From contig DBWT01000001.1 in NCBI GenBank assembly GCA_002309035.1, forward strand, positions 1 through 10,578: DNA of 10,578 nt, in the 5' to 3' direction. Shown here in pieces: positions 1 to 6,745 of the stretch. Origin of the DNA: Caryophanales bacterium UBA1231. GTDB lineage: Bacteria > Bacillota_I > Bacilli_A > ML615J-28 > CAG-313. The first letter of the stretch is position 1. Each line of letters opens with the position of its first letter. Under the pieces are notes generated by a model, which saw nothing but the letters and a program-made list of their open reading frames with translations, did no database searches and was not told the origin of the DNA. A program made the translations under genes and the position numbers.

Positions 1-2448
1 TTCTATAAAACAATGCAAGATAAACTAAATAAGTTTAATGCTTTAAAAGAAGAAATCTTGCCATACTTAAATAGAACCCAAGACTTTACTTATTCGTCGA
101 TTAAAGCTAGTACTAATACCGGTGATTTTACGCATAACCTAGCTGAACTAATTAATAAAAAAGAAGTCAAGAAGAATCATAAAACGGTTACTGATATCAA
201 TCACTTAATCCTCGACTTTATCGATGTTGGTGATGATATCAAGAACCAAGCTTATAAATTCCATATTTTAGATAAATTTGATGTTGATGGTTTTGTGGCT
301 AAATATGGTATGTGGATTGCCTTCTATTTTGATTTAACATCAGAAGAATTAGCAATCTACAAACATCAATTACTAACAAGAGCTAAAGCAATTACTAGTA
401 AATCAGAGTTTATTAGATGCCATAGTGATTTTGTAACTAGTGGTTCTAATTTACTAGGCGCATATAAAGGGCTAGAATATTATGGTGTTTATCTAAAGAA
501 TGAAGTTATTATGGATAAAAATACGGAAAGCCAGAAGTGGCTTAAGTATTTAGAACAAGCAATCATGACAATTGATACTTTGAAACATATCTATAAAGAC
601 CATATTCCAACGGTTAAACAATTAATTGATATTATAAATGCGGATAAGAATTATCTTAATATTGAAGAACAATTAGAAGTTCGTTCGGAAGAAGCGCGTA
701 AATATTTAGGAGCAACTTATAAAGGACTGGAAACTGATTGTGAAACAATTGAACGCTTAATCAAAGATTATAACTATTTCCTAACTTACTTAAAGAGTAA
801 AGACACGATTAAGATGCTTTATGAAACAGGTAAGATGGATAGCCTAATTGCTGAATTTGATAAGGTTAATAAGTTAATTGATGAAAATTTAAATATTCAC
901 AACAACTTTAGCCGTTATTTCATTGGTGGTCAACCAAGATTATTAGAAGTACCACTTGATGAAGCTGTTAAAACATTAAATAAGTTTGATGAGCGAACAG
1001 TGGAGATTAAACCACTTTTTGTGATATTCGAAAATGTGCGTTTCTTTGAAAAGTTAGGTTTAAAGAAACTATGTGATGGTATCTTAAAATCTAAATATTC
1101 AAAAGGAATCGCCGATACATATATCTATTCAACTTATTTGGATTATCAAAATGAACTAGTTCAAAAGAATCCGGTACTTCAGGAAAACGCAAGCATCATG
1201 CTATGGCTTGATAACTTCAATTATTTTGAATACAACTATAATCAAGAAAATGTTGCAGAAATCATAAGAGGTTATCAGAAGACCGATAAACGGATTATCA
1301 GCCACGTTCAAAATATTCCATTTAATGATTACAATAAAATCATTGATGATTTATATAATCACAAGAAGGTATATTTAGCAGATATTGATATCTTCAATAG
1401 TTCGATTGATCTATCGCATTTTGATTTAGTCTTAATTGATGATATTCACCTTTCTAGTGCTTTCAAATACCAGCGTGCTATGGAAGCTATGCAAGTAGTC
1501 ATGTTTGGTGATTCAAGCCGTGGTGAAATTCGTGCAAGTAATGCTTTCAATAAGATTCCAAAACGCGTAATCTTTAAGCTTTCTGAAAGTTATGCTAAAG
1601 ATAATCCTGAATATGGTAACATTGCAACGCGTGGTAATCAATATATATATGATTTCCATCGAACACGCGAATACTTAGAAGCTGATGGCGCATCTGACCT
1701 AGCTAGTAGAATTGTTAAAAGCTATCAAGAAAACCAAATTAAAAGAATTGATATCATTTATGCAAGTATCAATTATAAATTATTAATCTATACAGAAATT
1801 GTTAAATTATTAAAAGACTTATATGGTGATACTGAAACCATTCGGATTATGAATGATAATATTCGCCTTGTTAAAGCGCCAATGGAAGCTGCCCGTGCTA
1901 ATAATGAAGTATATTTTATTTATGATGATTTAAAATACATCAGTGAAGCACAAGTTCGTCAAATAATAAAGACATATGCGGCTTCAACCGATAAAGTCAT
2001 CATTGCATCAATTGAAAAACGTGAAGAAGACATTCCACTTGATAAAGAAGTTGGCCAATTATTAAAAGTAGATTCATTAAATAGTGTTTATATGAATGAA
2101 TTAACAAAACTTATTTATCAAGAACTAACTGATCGGGGCTTTAGTGTTCAACAAGGTATCGGTCGAATTGATTTAATGATTAAAGGTAAAGTTCAAAAAG
2201 GTAAAGTTGTTACTCCTAATGTAGGTATTATTATCGAAGGCCTTCAAGACAATTGTTCTTACTCAATTGTGGAAGATTACCAATACTATAATACTATTTA
2301 TTCAGCCAATAATTGGCAAATCTATCTTTTCTTCGTTGATGACATTATTGAAAACTTACAAGCTAAACTCGATGTTATTTCTCAATTCTTAGCTGGTAAG
2401 AGTACTAGATCAATGCATCAATTTAAGATTGATGACTTTATGGAGTAG
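1..2448 (+). CDS. C-terminal part of a degenerate SF1 helicase-nuclease (5' partial)
   Basis: This is the C-terminal 815 codons of a larger protein. The frame is open to the left edge, and the ATG at 13 has no ribosome binding site, so I treat it as internal. Residues are counted from that ATG. The layout follows large SF1 helicases of the DUF4011/DUF3320 type: a long helical insert (about 1-380), a Walker B position at 471-480 reading DLVLIDDIHL where the family has DEASQ, and a motif III position at 497-506 reading MFGDSSRGEI where the family has GDxxQLPP. A region at about 640-675 is shaped like motifs V-VI but lacks the usual TRA/R signature. The tail (about 700-790) resembles the Vsr-like MTES_1575 nuclease: D720 in GIGRIDL and E742 in IIIEG remain, while the usual ECDG is changed. 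ATPase activity is probably lost. The role is unknown. The Walker A region would lie upstream of the window. Family assignment rests on pattern alignment from memory. Confidence 0.7.
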   Translation, partial: FYKTMQDKLNKFNALKEEILPYLNRTQDFTYSSIKASTNTGDFTHNLAELINKKEVKKNHKTVTDINHLILDFIDVGDDIKNQAYKFHILDKFDVDGFVAKYGMWIAFYFDLTSEELAIYKHQLLTRAKAITSKSEFIRCHSDFVTSGSNLLGAYKGLEYYGVYLKNEVIMDKNTESQKWLKYLEQAIMTIDTLKHIYKDHIPTVKQLIDIINADKNYLNIEEQLEVRSEEARKYLGATYKGLETDCETIERLIKDYNYFLTYLKSKDTIKMLYETGKMDSLIAEFDKVNKLIDENLNIHNNFSRYFIGGQPRLLEVPLDEAVKTLNKFDERTVEIKPLFVIFENVRFFEKLGLKKLCDGILKSKYSKGIADTYIYSTYLDYQNELVQKNPVLQENASIMLWLDNFNYFEYNYNQENVAEIIRGYQKTDKRIISHVQNIPFNDYNKIIDDLYNHKKVYLADIDIFNSSIDLSHFDLVLIDDIHLSSAFKYQRAMEAMQVVMFGDSSRGEIRASNAFNKIPKRVIFKLSESYAKDNPEYGNIATRGNQYIYDFHRTREYLEADGASDLASRIVKSYQENQIKRIDIIYASINYKLLIYTEIVKLLKDLYGDTETIRIMNDNIRLVKAPMEAARANNEVYFIYDDLKYISEAQVRQIIKTYAASTDKVIIASIEKREEDIPLDKEVGQLLKVDSLNSVYMNELTKLIYQELTDRGFSVQQGIGRIDLMIKGKVQKGKVVTPNVGIIIEGLQDNCSYSIVEDYQYYNTIYSANNWQIYLFFVDDIIENLQAKLDVISQFLAGKSTRSMHQFKIDDFME

Positions 2449-2451
2449 GCC

Positions 2452-2967
2452 ATGCGTACTAAACAAGCTATTTTAGCCGAAATCACAAGTCTTTTAAAAG
2501 CTAAAGAAACCCAAAGTTTGCATCTAAAGAAATTAATCACTGAACTAAAAAGGAGTGGTTATGATATCAATAGTAAGAAGATGCGAGGTCGAACTTTACT
2601 ACATTACGCTGTTATTTACAAAAATGAAAAGGCGATTCGCTTATTTGTTAAAGAAGGCGTTAATATTAATATTTGTGATGATAACTACAATACACCTTTG
2701 ATGATTGCGGTTATCAACAATGATTTAAAACTCATCAAGGTACTACTTGAATGTGGTGCTGATATCAATATGAGTGGTGAATTTGAACAATCGCCTCTCC
2801 ATCTCGCGGTAGTTGGTAATAATCTCGAGATTGTTAAATGCTTAGTTGAAGCAGGAGCTGATTTAGATTTGGTTGATGAAAAAAATCTCAAACCCATCGA
2901 TTATGCTCTTGATGAAAAAAATACAAGCATCATTACCTATTTAACTTCAATCAAAGGAGGAAATTAA
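2452..2967 (+). CDS. Small cytosolic ankyrin-repeat protein
   Basis: The 171-residue protein has no signal peptide or membrane segment. A helical, Lys-rich N-terminus (1-43) is followed by ankyrin repeats at about 44-77, 78-110 and 111-143, and a shorter fourth at 144-167. Typical repeat signatures are visible: TLLHYAV, TPLMIAVINN, SPLHLAVVGNN, and the turn forms GVNIN, GADIN and GADLD. Ankyrin repeats bind other proteins and have no catalytic role of their own, so the partner cannot be read from the sequence. The gene starts 3 nt after the upstream stop, with GGAG at 2442-2445 six bases before the ATG. Its own 3' end carries the ribosome binding site of cdaA, so the three genes are probably co-transcribed. 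A link with the upstream pseudo-helicase or with CdaA is inference from position only. Confidence 0.85.
   Translation: MRTKQAILAEITSLLKAKETQSLHLKKLITELKRSGYDINSKKMRGRTLLHYAVIYKNEKAIRLFVKEGVNINICDDNYNTPLMIAVINNDLKLIKVLLECGADINMSGEFEQSPLHLAVVGNNLEIVKCLVEAGADLDLVDEKNLKPIDYALDEKNTSIITYLTSIKGGN
2954..2960 (+). promoter_or_regulatory. Strong ribosome binding site for cdaA
   Basis: AAGGAGG lies 8 bases before the ATG at 2969, inside the last codons of the ankyrin gene. It is among the best Shine-Dalgarno matches in the window and fixes the cdaA start. Confidence 0.8.
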
Positions 2968-2968
2968 A

Positions 2969-3778
2969 ATGGAATTCAAAACAATTAAAGATATAATTGA
3001 TCTCTTTAAAGGTTACCTGGATAACGACCAAATTATTACTGTCGCAATTGACTTATTAATATGTTTGGCAATTATGATTCTTTTCTTTGTTTTTATGTAT
3101 CGTCTTAAGAAAGTAAATCGTAAATGGTTAATTCTAAGCGTTGTTGCCTTCCTAGTATTACTTGTGGAGGCAGTGGTCTTTGATTTATACTATTTACAAA
3201 AATTCTATAAATATATCTTATTCTTGTATATTTTCTTATGGGGTACATACTATACACCTGAAATTCGTGATTACTTTAAAGAATTAACCCAAGCTAAGAA
3301 TACGAAGAATTTAATTGAAACAGCCGAAGAGCGTGACCATTTAATTGATATTTTAGCAGTTACTTGTGAACACTTATCAGAACGTCAAATTGGGGCAATC
3401 ATTACCATTGAACGTCAGGATTCATTAAATACTTATATTGAAAAAGGTACATTTATGAATTCAGAAGTTAGTAAAGAATTACTAGATACCATCTTTATGC
3501 CTGGTACCGACCTTCACGATGGTGCTGTTATCATTAGAGGTAATAAGATTATGTGTGCTGGTGCTTTCTATCCAACAAGTAAGAATGCGGAAATTCCAAA
3601 GACTTATGGATCACGTCACAGAGCAGCTCTTGGTATTAGTGAAAACAGTGATGCATTTACCATCGTTGTCTCAGAAGAAACTGGTAATATTTCTTGTACC
3701 CTTGATACAACTCTTACACCTAATATTTCGATCGAAACACTAAGACACTTATTAAAACAAAATATTATTATCAAGTAG
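2969..3778 (+). CDS. cdaA: Diadenylate cyclase CdaA (c-di-AMP synthase)
   Basis: CdaA condenses two ATP into cyclic di-AMP, a messenger controlling potassium and osmotic balance in Gram-positive bacteria and relatives. The 269 residues show three membrane helices (about 24-46, 53-74, 80-95), a short linker, and a DAC domain (about 115-265). The catalytic signatures are intact: DLHDGAVII with D184-G185-A186, GSRHRAALG with R216-H217-R218, and VSEETG at 234-239. The usual GTRHR is GSRHR here, a mild change. Length is normal for the family. The usual partners cdaR (YbbR domains) and glmM are absent downstream. A membrane PAS protein follows 9 nt later instead, and ispDF follows that. The enzyme should sit in the cytoplasmic membrane with its DAC domain inside. 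Identification is firm; substitution of the regulator is inferred. Confidence 0.96.
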   Translation: MEFKTIKDIIDLFKGYLDNDQIITVAIDLLICLAIMILFFVFMYRLKKVNRKWLILSVVAFLVLLVEAVVFDLYYLQKFYKYILFLYIFLWGTYYTPEIRDYFKELTQAKNTKNLIETAEERDHLIDILAVTCEHLSERQIGAIITIERQDSLNTYIEKGTFMNSEVSKELLDTIFMPGTDLHDGAVIIRGNKIMCAGAFYPTSKNAEIPKTYGSRHRAALGISENSDAFTIVVSEETGNISCTLDTTLTPNISIETLRHLLKQNIIIK

Positions 3779-3782
3779 GTGA
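3777..3782 (+). promoter_or_regulatory. Ribosome binding site deciding the start of the PAS gene
   Basis: AGGTGA, part of the extended Shine-Dalgarno consensus, lies 5 bases before the ATG at 3788. A GTG at 3779 in the same frame falls inside this element and has no site of its own, so I prefer the ATG. The element overlaps the cdaA stop codon, which favours translational coupling. Confidence 0.65.
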
Positions 3783-3787
3783 AGAAG

Positions 3788-4948
3788 ATGTTAATCGAAT
3801 ATATACCTTTGATAATCAATATTGTTTTATCTAGTTTATTAATTCTCCTCGTTGTATTTAAAAAGATTAATTATCACAAGTTTTGTAAAATTGAGTTTTT
3901 AGCTATCGTAGTTGTTGCTATTCTTTATGTTGTCTTCAAAACATGGCTAGCTAAAAGCTATCTTATTTGGGAAACAATCTTTAATGGTGGCTTATTTGTT
4001 ATAACCATTTATAGTATTTATGACTTATTTGAATGTCAAGGTGCTAAAGATGCTATCCAAAACCGTTGTAATCAAATGGTTGCGAATGCTCCCTTTGATG
4101 CATACTATATATCTGATGCCCAGGATATGATTCAAGACTTTTCGAATTCTTTTAAAGAACTAGTTAACTTAGAAGATGAAGAAATATATAATACGAATGG
4201 TTGTAAAACAATTTTAAATCGTCTTCATATTACGCATATTAATGATGTCGAAATGAGCAGCAATTTAAGCGTTCGTCTTAATGTCGATTATAATGCGATT
4301 TATGAAGTGAAAACCACCTTTACAGCGAAGCTTACATATATTGTAGGTAATGAAGAAGTTGATTTAAACATGATTGTTGAACCAATCTTCTATCATAATA
4401 AATTCTTAGGTCGTAATGTTTATTTTGCGAAGAGCAATACCAAAGTCTTAACTAGACTAGAAGATAGCTTAAATAATGCCATTCAAACAATTGATAATGA
4501 CCGCGCACAAGTTTATGCTATGATGTCAATGACTGAAGGCGTTCTTATGTATTATGACTATAATACAAAAACTTATGTTGTTACCGAAAGAGTAGCAAAT
4601 TACTTTGGTCTATCACAGCGAGAATATACCTTAAGTGAATATGTAAGCCTAGTACATCCTGATGACTTCCGTCATTTTGAAGAACAAACATCAGTTATTT
4701 CATCACTTGATGTAACAACGATTAAATACCGCTTAAAGCTTGGTAATAAATATTACCTAATTGAAGAACATGCGATGTATTTAAATAGAGATGCTAATCT
4801 AATCTCTTTAGTAACTTTAGCTAAAAATGAAGAAGAAGTAGCACCAGTTATAACAACAGAAGTAGAACCAACACAAAGAAAAGAAATTGATTACAAAGAA
4901 ACCCTAGCAAAAACCGCAGAAATGTTAGAGAAATTATTAGATGAATAA
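3788..4948 (+). CDS. Membrane-anchored tandem PAS-like protein next to CdaA
   Basis: I do not recognise this 386-residue protein as a named family. The N-terminus has three predicted membrane helices (about 5-25, 36-53, 62-82). A first PAS-like domain (about 98-216) begins APFDAYYISD. A helical linker (218-242) with regular hydrophobic spacing may be a coiled coil. A second PAS-like domain (about 244-346) contains VHPDDF at 289-294, a typical PAS signature. An acidic tail ends in a helix (365-386). There is no kinase, GGDEF, DHH or DAC domain, so it is a sensor without its own output. The membrane part has the same three-helix plan as CdaA and could pair with it. It sits where cdaR is normally found and overlaps ispDF by 8 nt. 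A remnant of the phosphodiesterase GdpP (membrane helices plus PAS) is an alternative, but no DHH motif is present. Domain calls are moderately sure; regulation of CdaA is inference. Confidence 0.75.
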   Translation: MLIEYIPLIINIVLSSLLILLVVFKKINYHKFCKIEFLAIVVVAILYVVFKTWLAKSYLIWETIFNGGLFVITIYSIYDLFECQGAKDAIQNRCNQMVANAPFDAYYISDAQDMIQDFSNSFKELVNLEDEEIYNTNGCKTILNRLHITHINDVEMSSNLSVRLNVDYNAIYEVKTTFTAKLTYIVGNEEVDLNMIVEPIFYHNKFLGRNVYFAKSNTKVLTRLEDSLNNAIQTIDNDRAQVYAMMSMTEGVLMYYDYNTKTYVVTERVANYFGLSQREYTLSEYVSLVHPDDFRHFEEQTSVISSLDVTTIKYRLKLGNKYYLIEEHAMYLNRDANLISLVTLAKNEEEVAPVITTEVEPTQRKEIDYKETLAKTAEMLEKLLDE

Positions 4949-6050
4949 GAATATCAGCGTTGTTGTATTGCTTGCGGGGAGCTCTGTAAGAATGAACGGA
5001 GCAATCAATAAAGCATTTATTAAACTAGGTACCAAACCAGTAATCAATTATTCTTTAGATAAGTTCTTAAGTTTTGATGAAGTTAAACAAATTATATTAG
5101 TATATAACCCAAATGATGAAGAATTATTACAAAGTGTCCTTGCTTCATATGATTCTCCATTAATTGAAGCAGTAATAGGTAGTACAACTAGGCACTTAAG
5201 TCTTCAAAAGGCATTGCCACTTGTTAAAGGTGATTATCTTTTAGTTCATGATGCGGCTCGCCCCTTTACTTCAATCGAAGATATCAAGCGTCTTATTAAA
5301 GCACTAGATAAAAGTGATATTGTAACGTTATACCATAAAAGTGTGGATGCGGTTAAATGGCATGGTAAAGCAATTCCTAAAGAAGAACTTAATTTAGTAA
5401 CTACACCACAAGGCTTTAATAAAAAAGCGATTAGTTATTTAATAGCTAATCCCAACCCTAAAGCAACTGATGAACTAGAAGCTTTAGAAGAAAGTGGTCT
5501 TGTAGTCGACTATGTTGAAGAAACGCATCAAAATCAAAAGATAACCTATCCATGGGATATTCCATCGACTTATAAAATTGGCCATTCGATGGATTTTCAC
5601 CCTTTTGTTAAAGGTGAATATTTAACACTAGGTGGTGTCAAAATTGAAAGCGAATATGCACTAGATGGCTATAGTGATGCGGACTGCTTATATCATGCGG
5701 TGGCTGAAAGTATTCTTGGCGCTTTAAATGAAGGTGACCTAGGTGATAACTATCCAGATAAAGATCCAAAATACAAAGATATTGATTCGAGTTTCTTTTT
5801 AAAAGATGTTAAGAGCCGCCTTATAAAAGCCGGTTATGAAATAGCCAATATCGATTGTATGATCTATTTAGAAAAGCCAAAGGTTAGTTCATTTAAAAAG
5901 AAGATGGCTTTAAATATTGCGAAAAATTTGCAAGTTGATGCATCATTAATAAGTGTTAAAGCCACAACTTTCGAAAAGAAAGGTGTGATTGGCACAAGTG
6001 AAGGCATCGCATGTGAGGTAGTAACTTTAATTAGAAAAGTAGCATTATAA
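4941..6050 (+). CDS. ispDF: Bifunctional IspD-IspF (MEP pathway)
   Basis: Two enzymes of non-mevalonate isoprenoid synthesis are fused in 369 residues. The IspD part (about 1-210) couples CTP with methylerythritol 4-phosphate. It shows a VVLLAGSSVRM nucleotide loop with R17 and K24, VHDAARP (102-108), DAVK (136-139), TPQGF (155-159), TDE (177-179) and NQKITYPWD. The IspF part (about 212-369) makes the cyclodiphosphate. Its metal ligands D218, H220 and H252 are present, with SDAD (245-248), GD at 265-266 and VKATTFEKKGVIGTSEGI near the end. Departures from the usual pattern are LLAGSS for PAAGxG, Y244 where IspF usually has His before SD, and E256 for a conserved Asp. No clear ribosome binding site precedes the ATG, which overlaps the PAS gene by 8 nt, so coupled translation is likely. 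IspDF fusions are best known from proteobacteria. The identification is strong. Confidence 0.94.
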   Translation: MNKNISVVVLLAGSSVRMNGAINKAFIKLGTKPVINYSLDKFLSFDEVKQIILVYNPNDEELLQSVLASYDSPLIEAVIGSTTRHLSLQKALPLVKGDYLLVHDAARPFTSIEDIKRLIKALDKSDIVTLYHKSVDAVKWHGKAIPKEELNLVTTPQGFNKKAISYLIANPNPKATDELEALEESGLVVDYVEETHQNQKITYPWDIPSTYKIGHSMDFHPFVKGEYLTLGGVKIESEYALDGYSDADCLYHAVAESILGALNEGDLGDNYPDKDPKYKDIDSSFFLKDVKSRLIKAGYEIANIDCMIYLEKPKVSSFKKKMALNIAKNLQVDASLISVKATTFEKKGVIGTSEGIACEVVTLIRKVAL

Positions 6051-6067
6051 AAATGCTACTTTTTTTC
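6035..6067 (+). terminator. Intrinsic terminator after ispDF
   Basis: A perfect 12-bp stem, AAAAGTAGCATT (6035-6046) against AATGCTACTTTT (6052-6063), encloses a 5-base loop and is followed by further T residues to 6066. The ispDF stop codon lies within the loop region. The outer A-T pairs overlap the T tract, as is usual in terminators. It closes the transcription unit that ends with ispDF. Confidence 0.9.
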
Positions 6068-6070
6068 TTA

Positions 6071-6099
6071 TTGATAAATAATCATATATATGATATAAT
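6071..6099 (+). promoter_or_regulatory. Sigma-A type promoter for the MazG-like gene
   Basis: TTGATA (6071-6076) and TATAAT (6094-6099) are separated by 17 bases, with TG one base before the -10 box (extended -10). It lies directly after the terminator and about 20 bases before the gene's ATG, leaving a short leader. Confidence 0.82.
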
Positions 6100-6121
6100 T
6101 TAATAGTAGAGGTAGAAAGAT

Positions 6122-6448
6122 ATGATTAAAGAAGAAACATTACAAAGAATTAGACAATTTAGTATTGATCGTGATTGGAGTCAATTTCATACACCAAGTA
6201 ACTTAGCTAAAAGTATCAGCATTGAAGCTAGTGAGTTATTAGAATGCTTCCAGTGGAGTGATGAGAATTATAACCTAGAACACGTTAAAGAAGAAATCGC
6301 TGATGTATTAGTATATGTTATTGATTTATTAGATCGACTTGGCCTTGATGCAGATGAAATTATCAATAGTAAAATGACGAAAAATGAATTAAAATATCCA
6401 GTAGAAAAAGCAAAAGGAAAAGCAAATAAATATACTGATTACGAATAA
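6122..6448 (+). CDS. MazG-like nucleotide pyrophosphohydrolase
   Basis: The 108-residue all-helical protein belongs to the MazG/RS21-C6 (dCTPase-like) group, which hydrolyses nucleoside triphosphates to monophosphates and pyrophosphate and cleans the dNTP pool. The magnesium-binding pattern is intact: E35 and E38 in IEASELLECFQW, then E58 and D61 in EEIADVL. The FQW motif and the C-terminal KYPVEKAKGKANKY, typical of the short single-domain members, are present. Length is normal. It has its own promoter at 6071-6099 and an AGAGG ribosome binding site (6108-6112), so it is probably a single-gene unit, although no convincing terminator follows. The exact substrate cannot be told from the sequence. 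Confidence 0.9.
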   Translation: MIKEETLQRIRQFSIDRDWSQFHTPSNLAKSISIEASELLECFQWSDENYNLEHVKEEIADVLVYVIDLLDRLGLDADEIINSKMTKNELKYPVEKAKGKANKYTDYE

Positions 6449-6458
6449 TAACTAATTA

Positions 6459-6488
6459 TTAGAAAAAAGAATGTATTTGTGTTATAAT
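6459..6488 (+). promoter_or_regulatory. Probable promoter for the nfu-S1-thioredoxin unit
   Basis: TATAAT at 6483-6488 has TG one base upstream (extended -10). The -35 match is poor (TTAGAA at 6459-6464, 18-base spacer), which an extended -10 can offset. The ATG of the next gene is 26 bases downstream, with AAAAGGAAG in between as ribosome binding site. Confidence 0.6.
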
Positions 6489-6513
6489 AATATAACAAAA
6501 GGAAGTAGTATAT

Positions 6514-6744
6514 ATGGAAACTGAAAATGCAATTAAACTAATCATCAATAAAGTAAGACCATTCTTACAAGCCGATGGTGGTGACATTGAATTTGTTAAA
6601 TTTGAAGAAGGGATTGTTTACGTCCGTTTATATGGTGCTTGTGTTGGATGCACTAGTGTTGACTTAACTCTAAAAGATGGCATTGAAGCACTACTTTTAG
6701 AAGAAGTACCAGGTGTAATTGGTGTACAACAAGTGCTTGATTAA
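6514..6744 (+). CDS. NifU C-terminal-domain Fe-S scaffold/carrier protein
   Basis: This 76-residue protein is a single NifU C-terminal domain. Such proteins bind a [4Fe-4S] cluster, usually between two subunits, and pass it to target enzymes. Visible signatures are IINKVRPFLQADGGDIEF (10-27) and the cluster-binding C43-VGC-46 in GACVGCTS, followed by TLKDGIEALL. There is no A-type N-terminal domain as in E. coli NfuA; the short form is normal in Firmicutes (YutI type). It opens a three-gene unit, and its stop is one base before the next start. A likely client in this window is the MEP pathway in a broad sense, since its last enzymes IspG and IspH use Fe-S clusters, but they are not encoded here and the link is speculative. 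Confidence 0.92.
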   Translation: METENAIKLIINKVRPFLQADGGDIEFVKFEEGIVYVRLYGACVGCTSVDLTLKDGIEALLLEEVPGVIGVQQVLD

Positions 6745-6745
6745 T

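Noticed and set aside
3616..3819. Minus-strand open frame across the end of cdaA
   Set aside because: It is antisense to conserved cdaA motifs and shows no recognisable protein signature.
3788..4948. PAS protein as a GdpP phosphodiesterase
   Set aside because: GdpP needs a degenerate GGDEF and a DHH/DHHA1 catalytic domain; neither is present and the protein ends 40 residues after the second PAS-like domain.
6446..6462. AT-only inverted repeat after the MazG-like gene (TAATAA against TTATTA)
   Set aside because: The stem is about 6 A-T pairs with no T tract, too weak to call a terminator.
6719..6745. TTG start for the S1 protein
   Set aside because: The added residues read through the end of the NifU-type gene, and the family begins at MKTGD.
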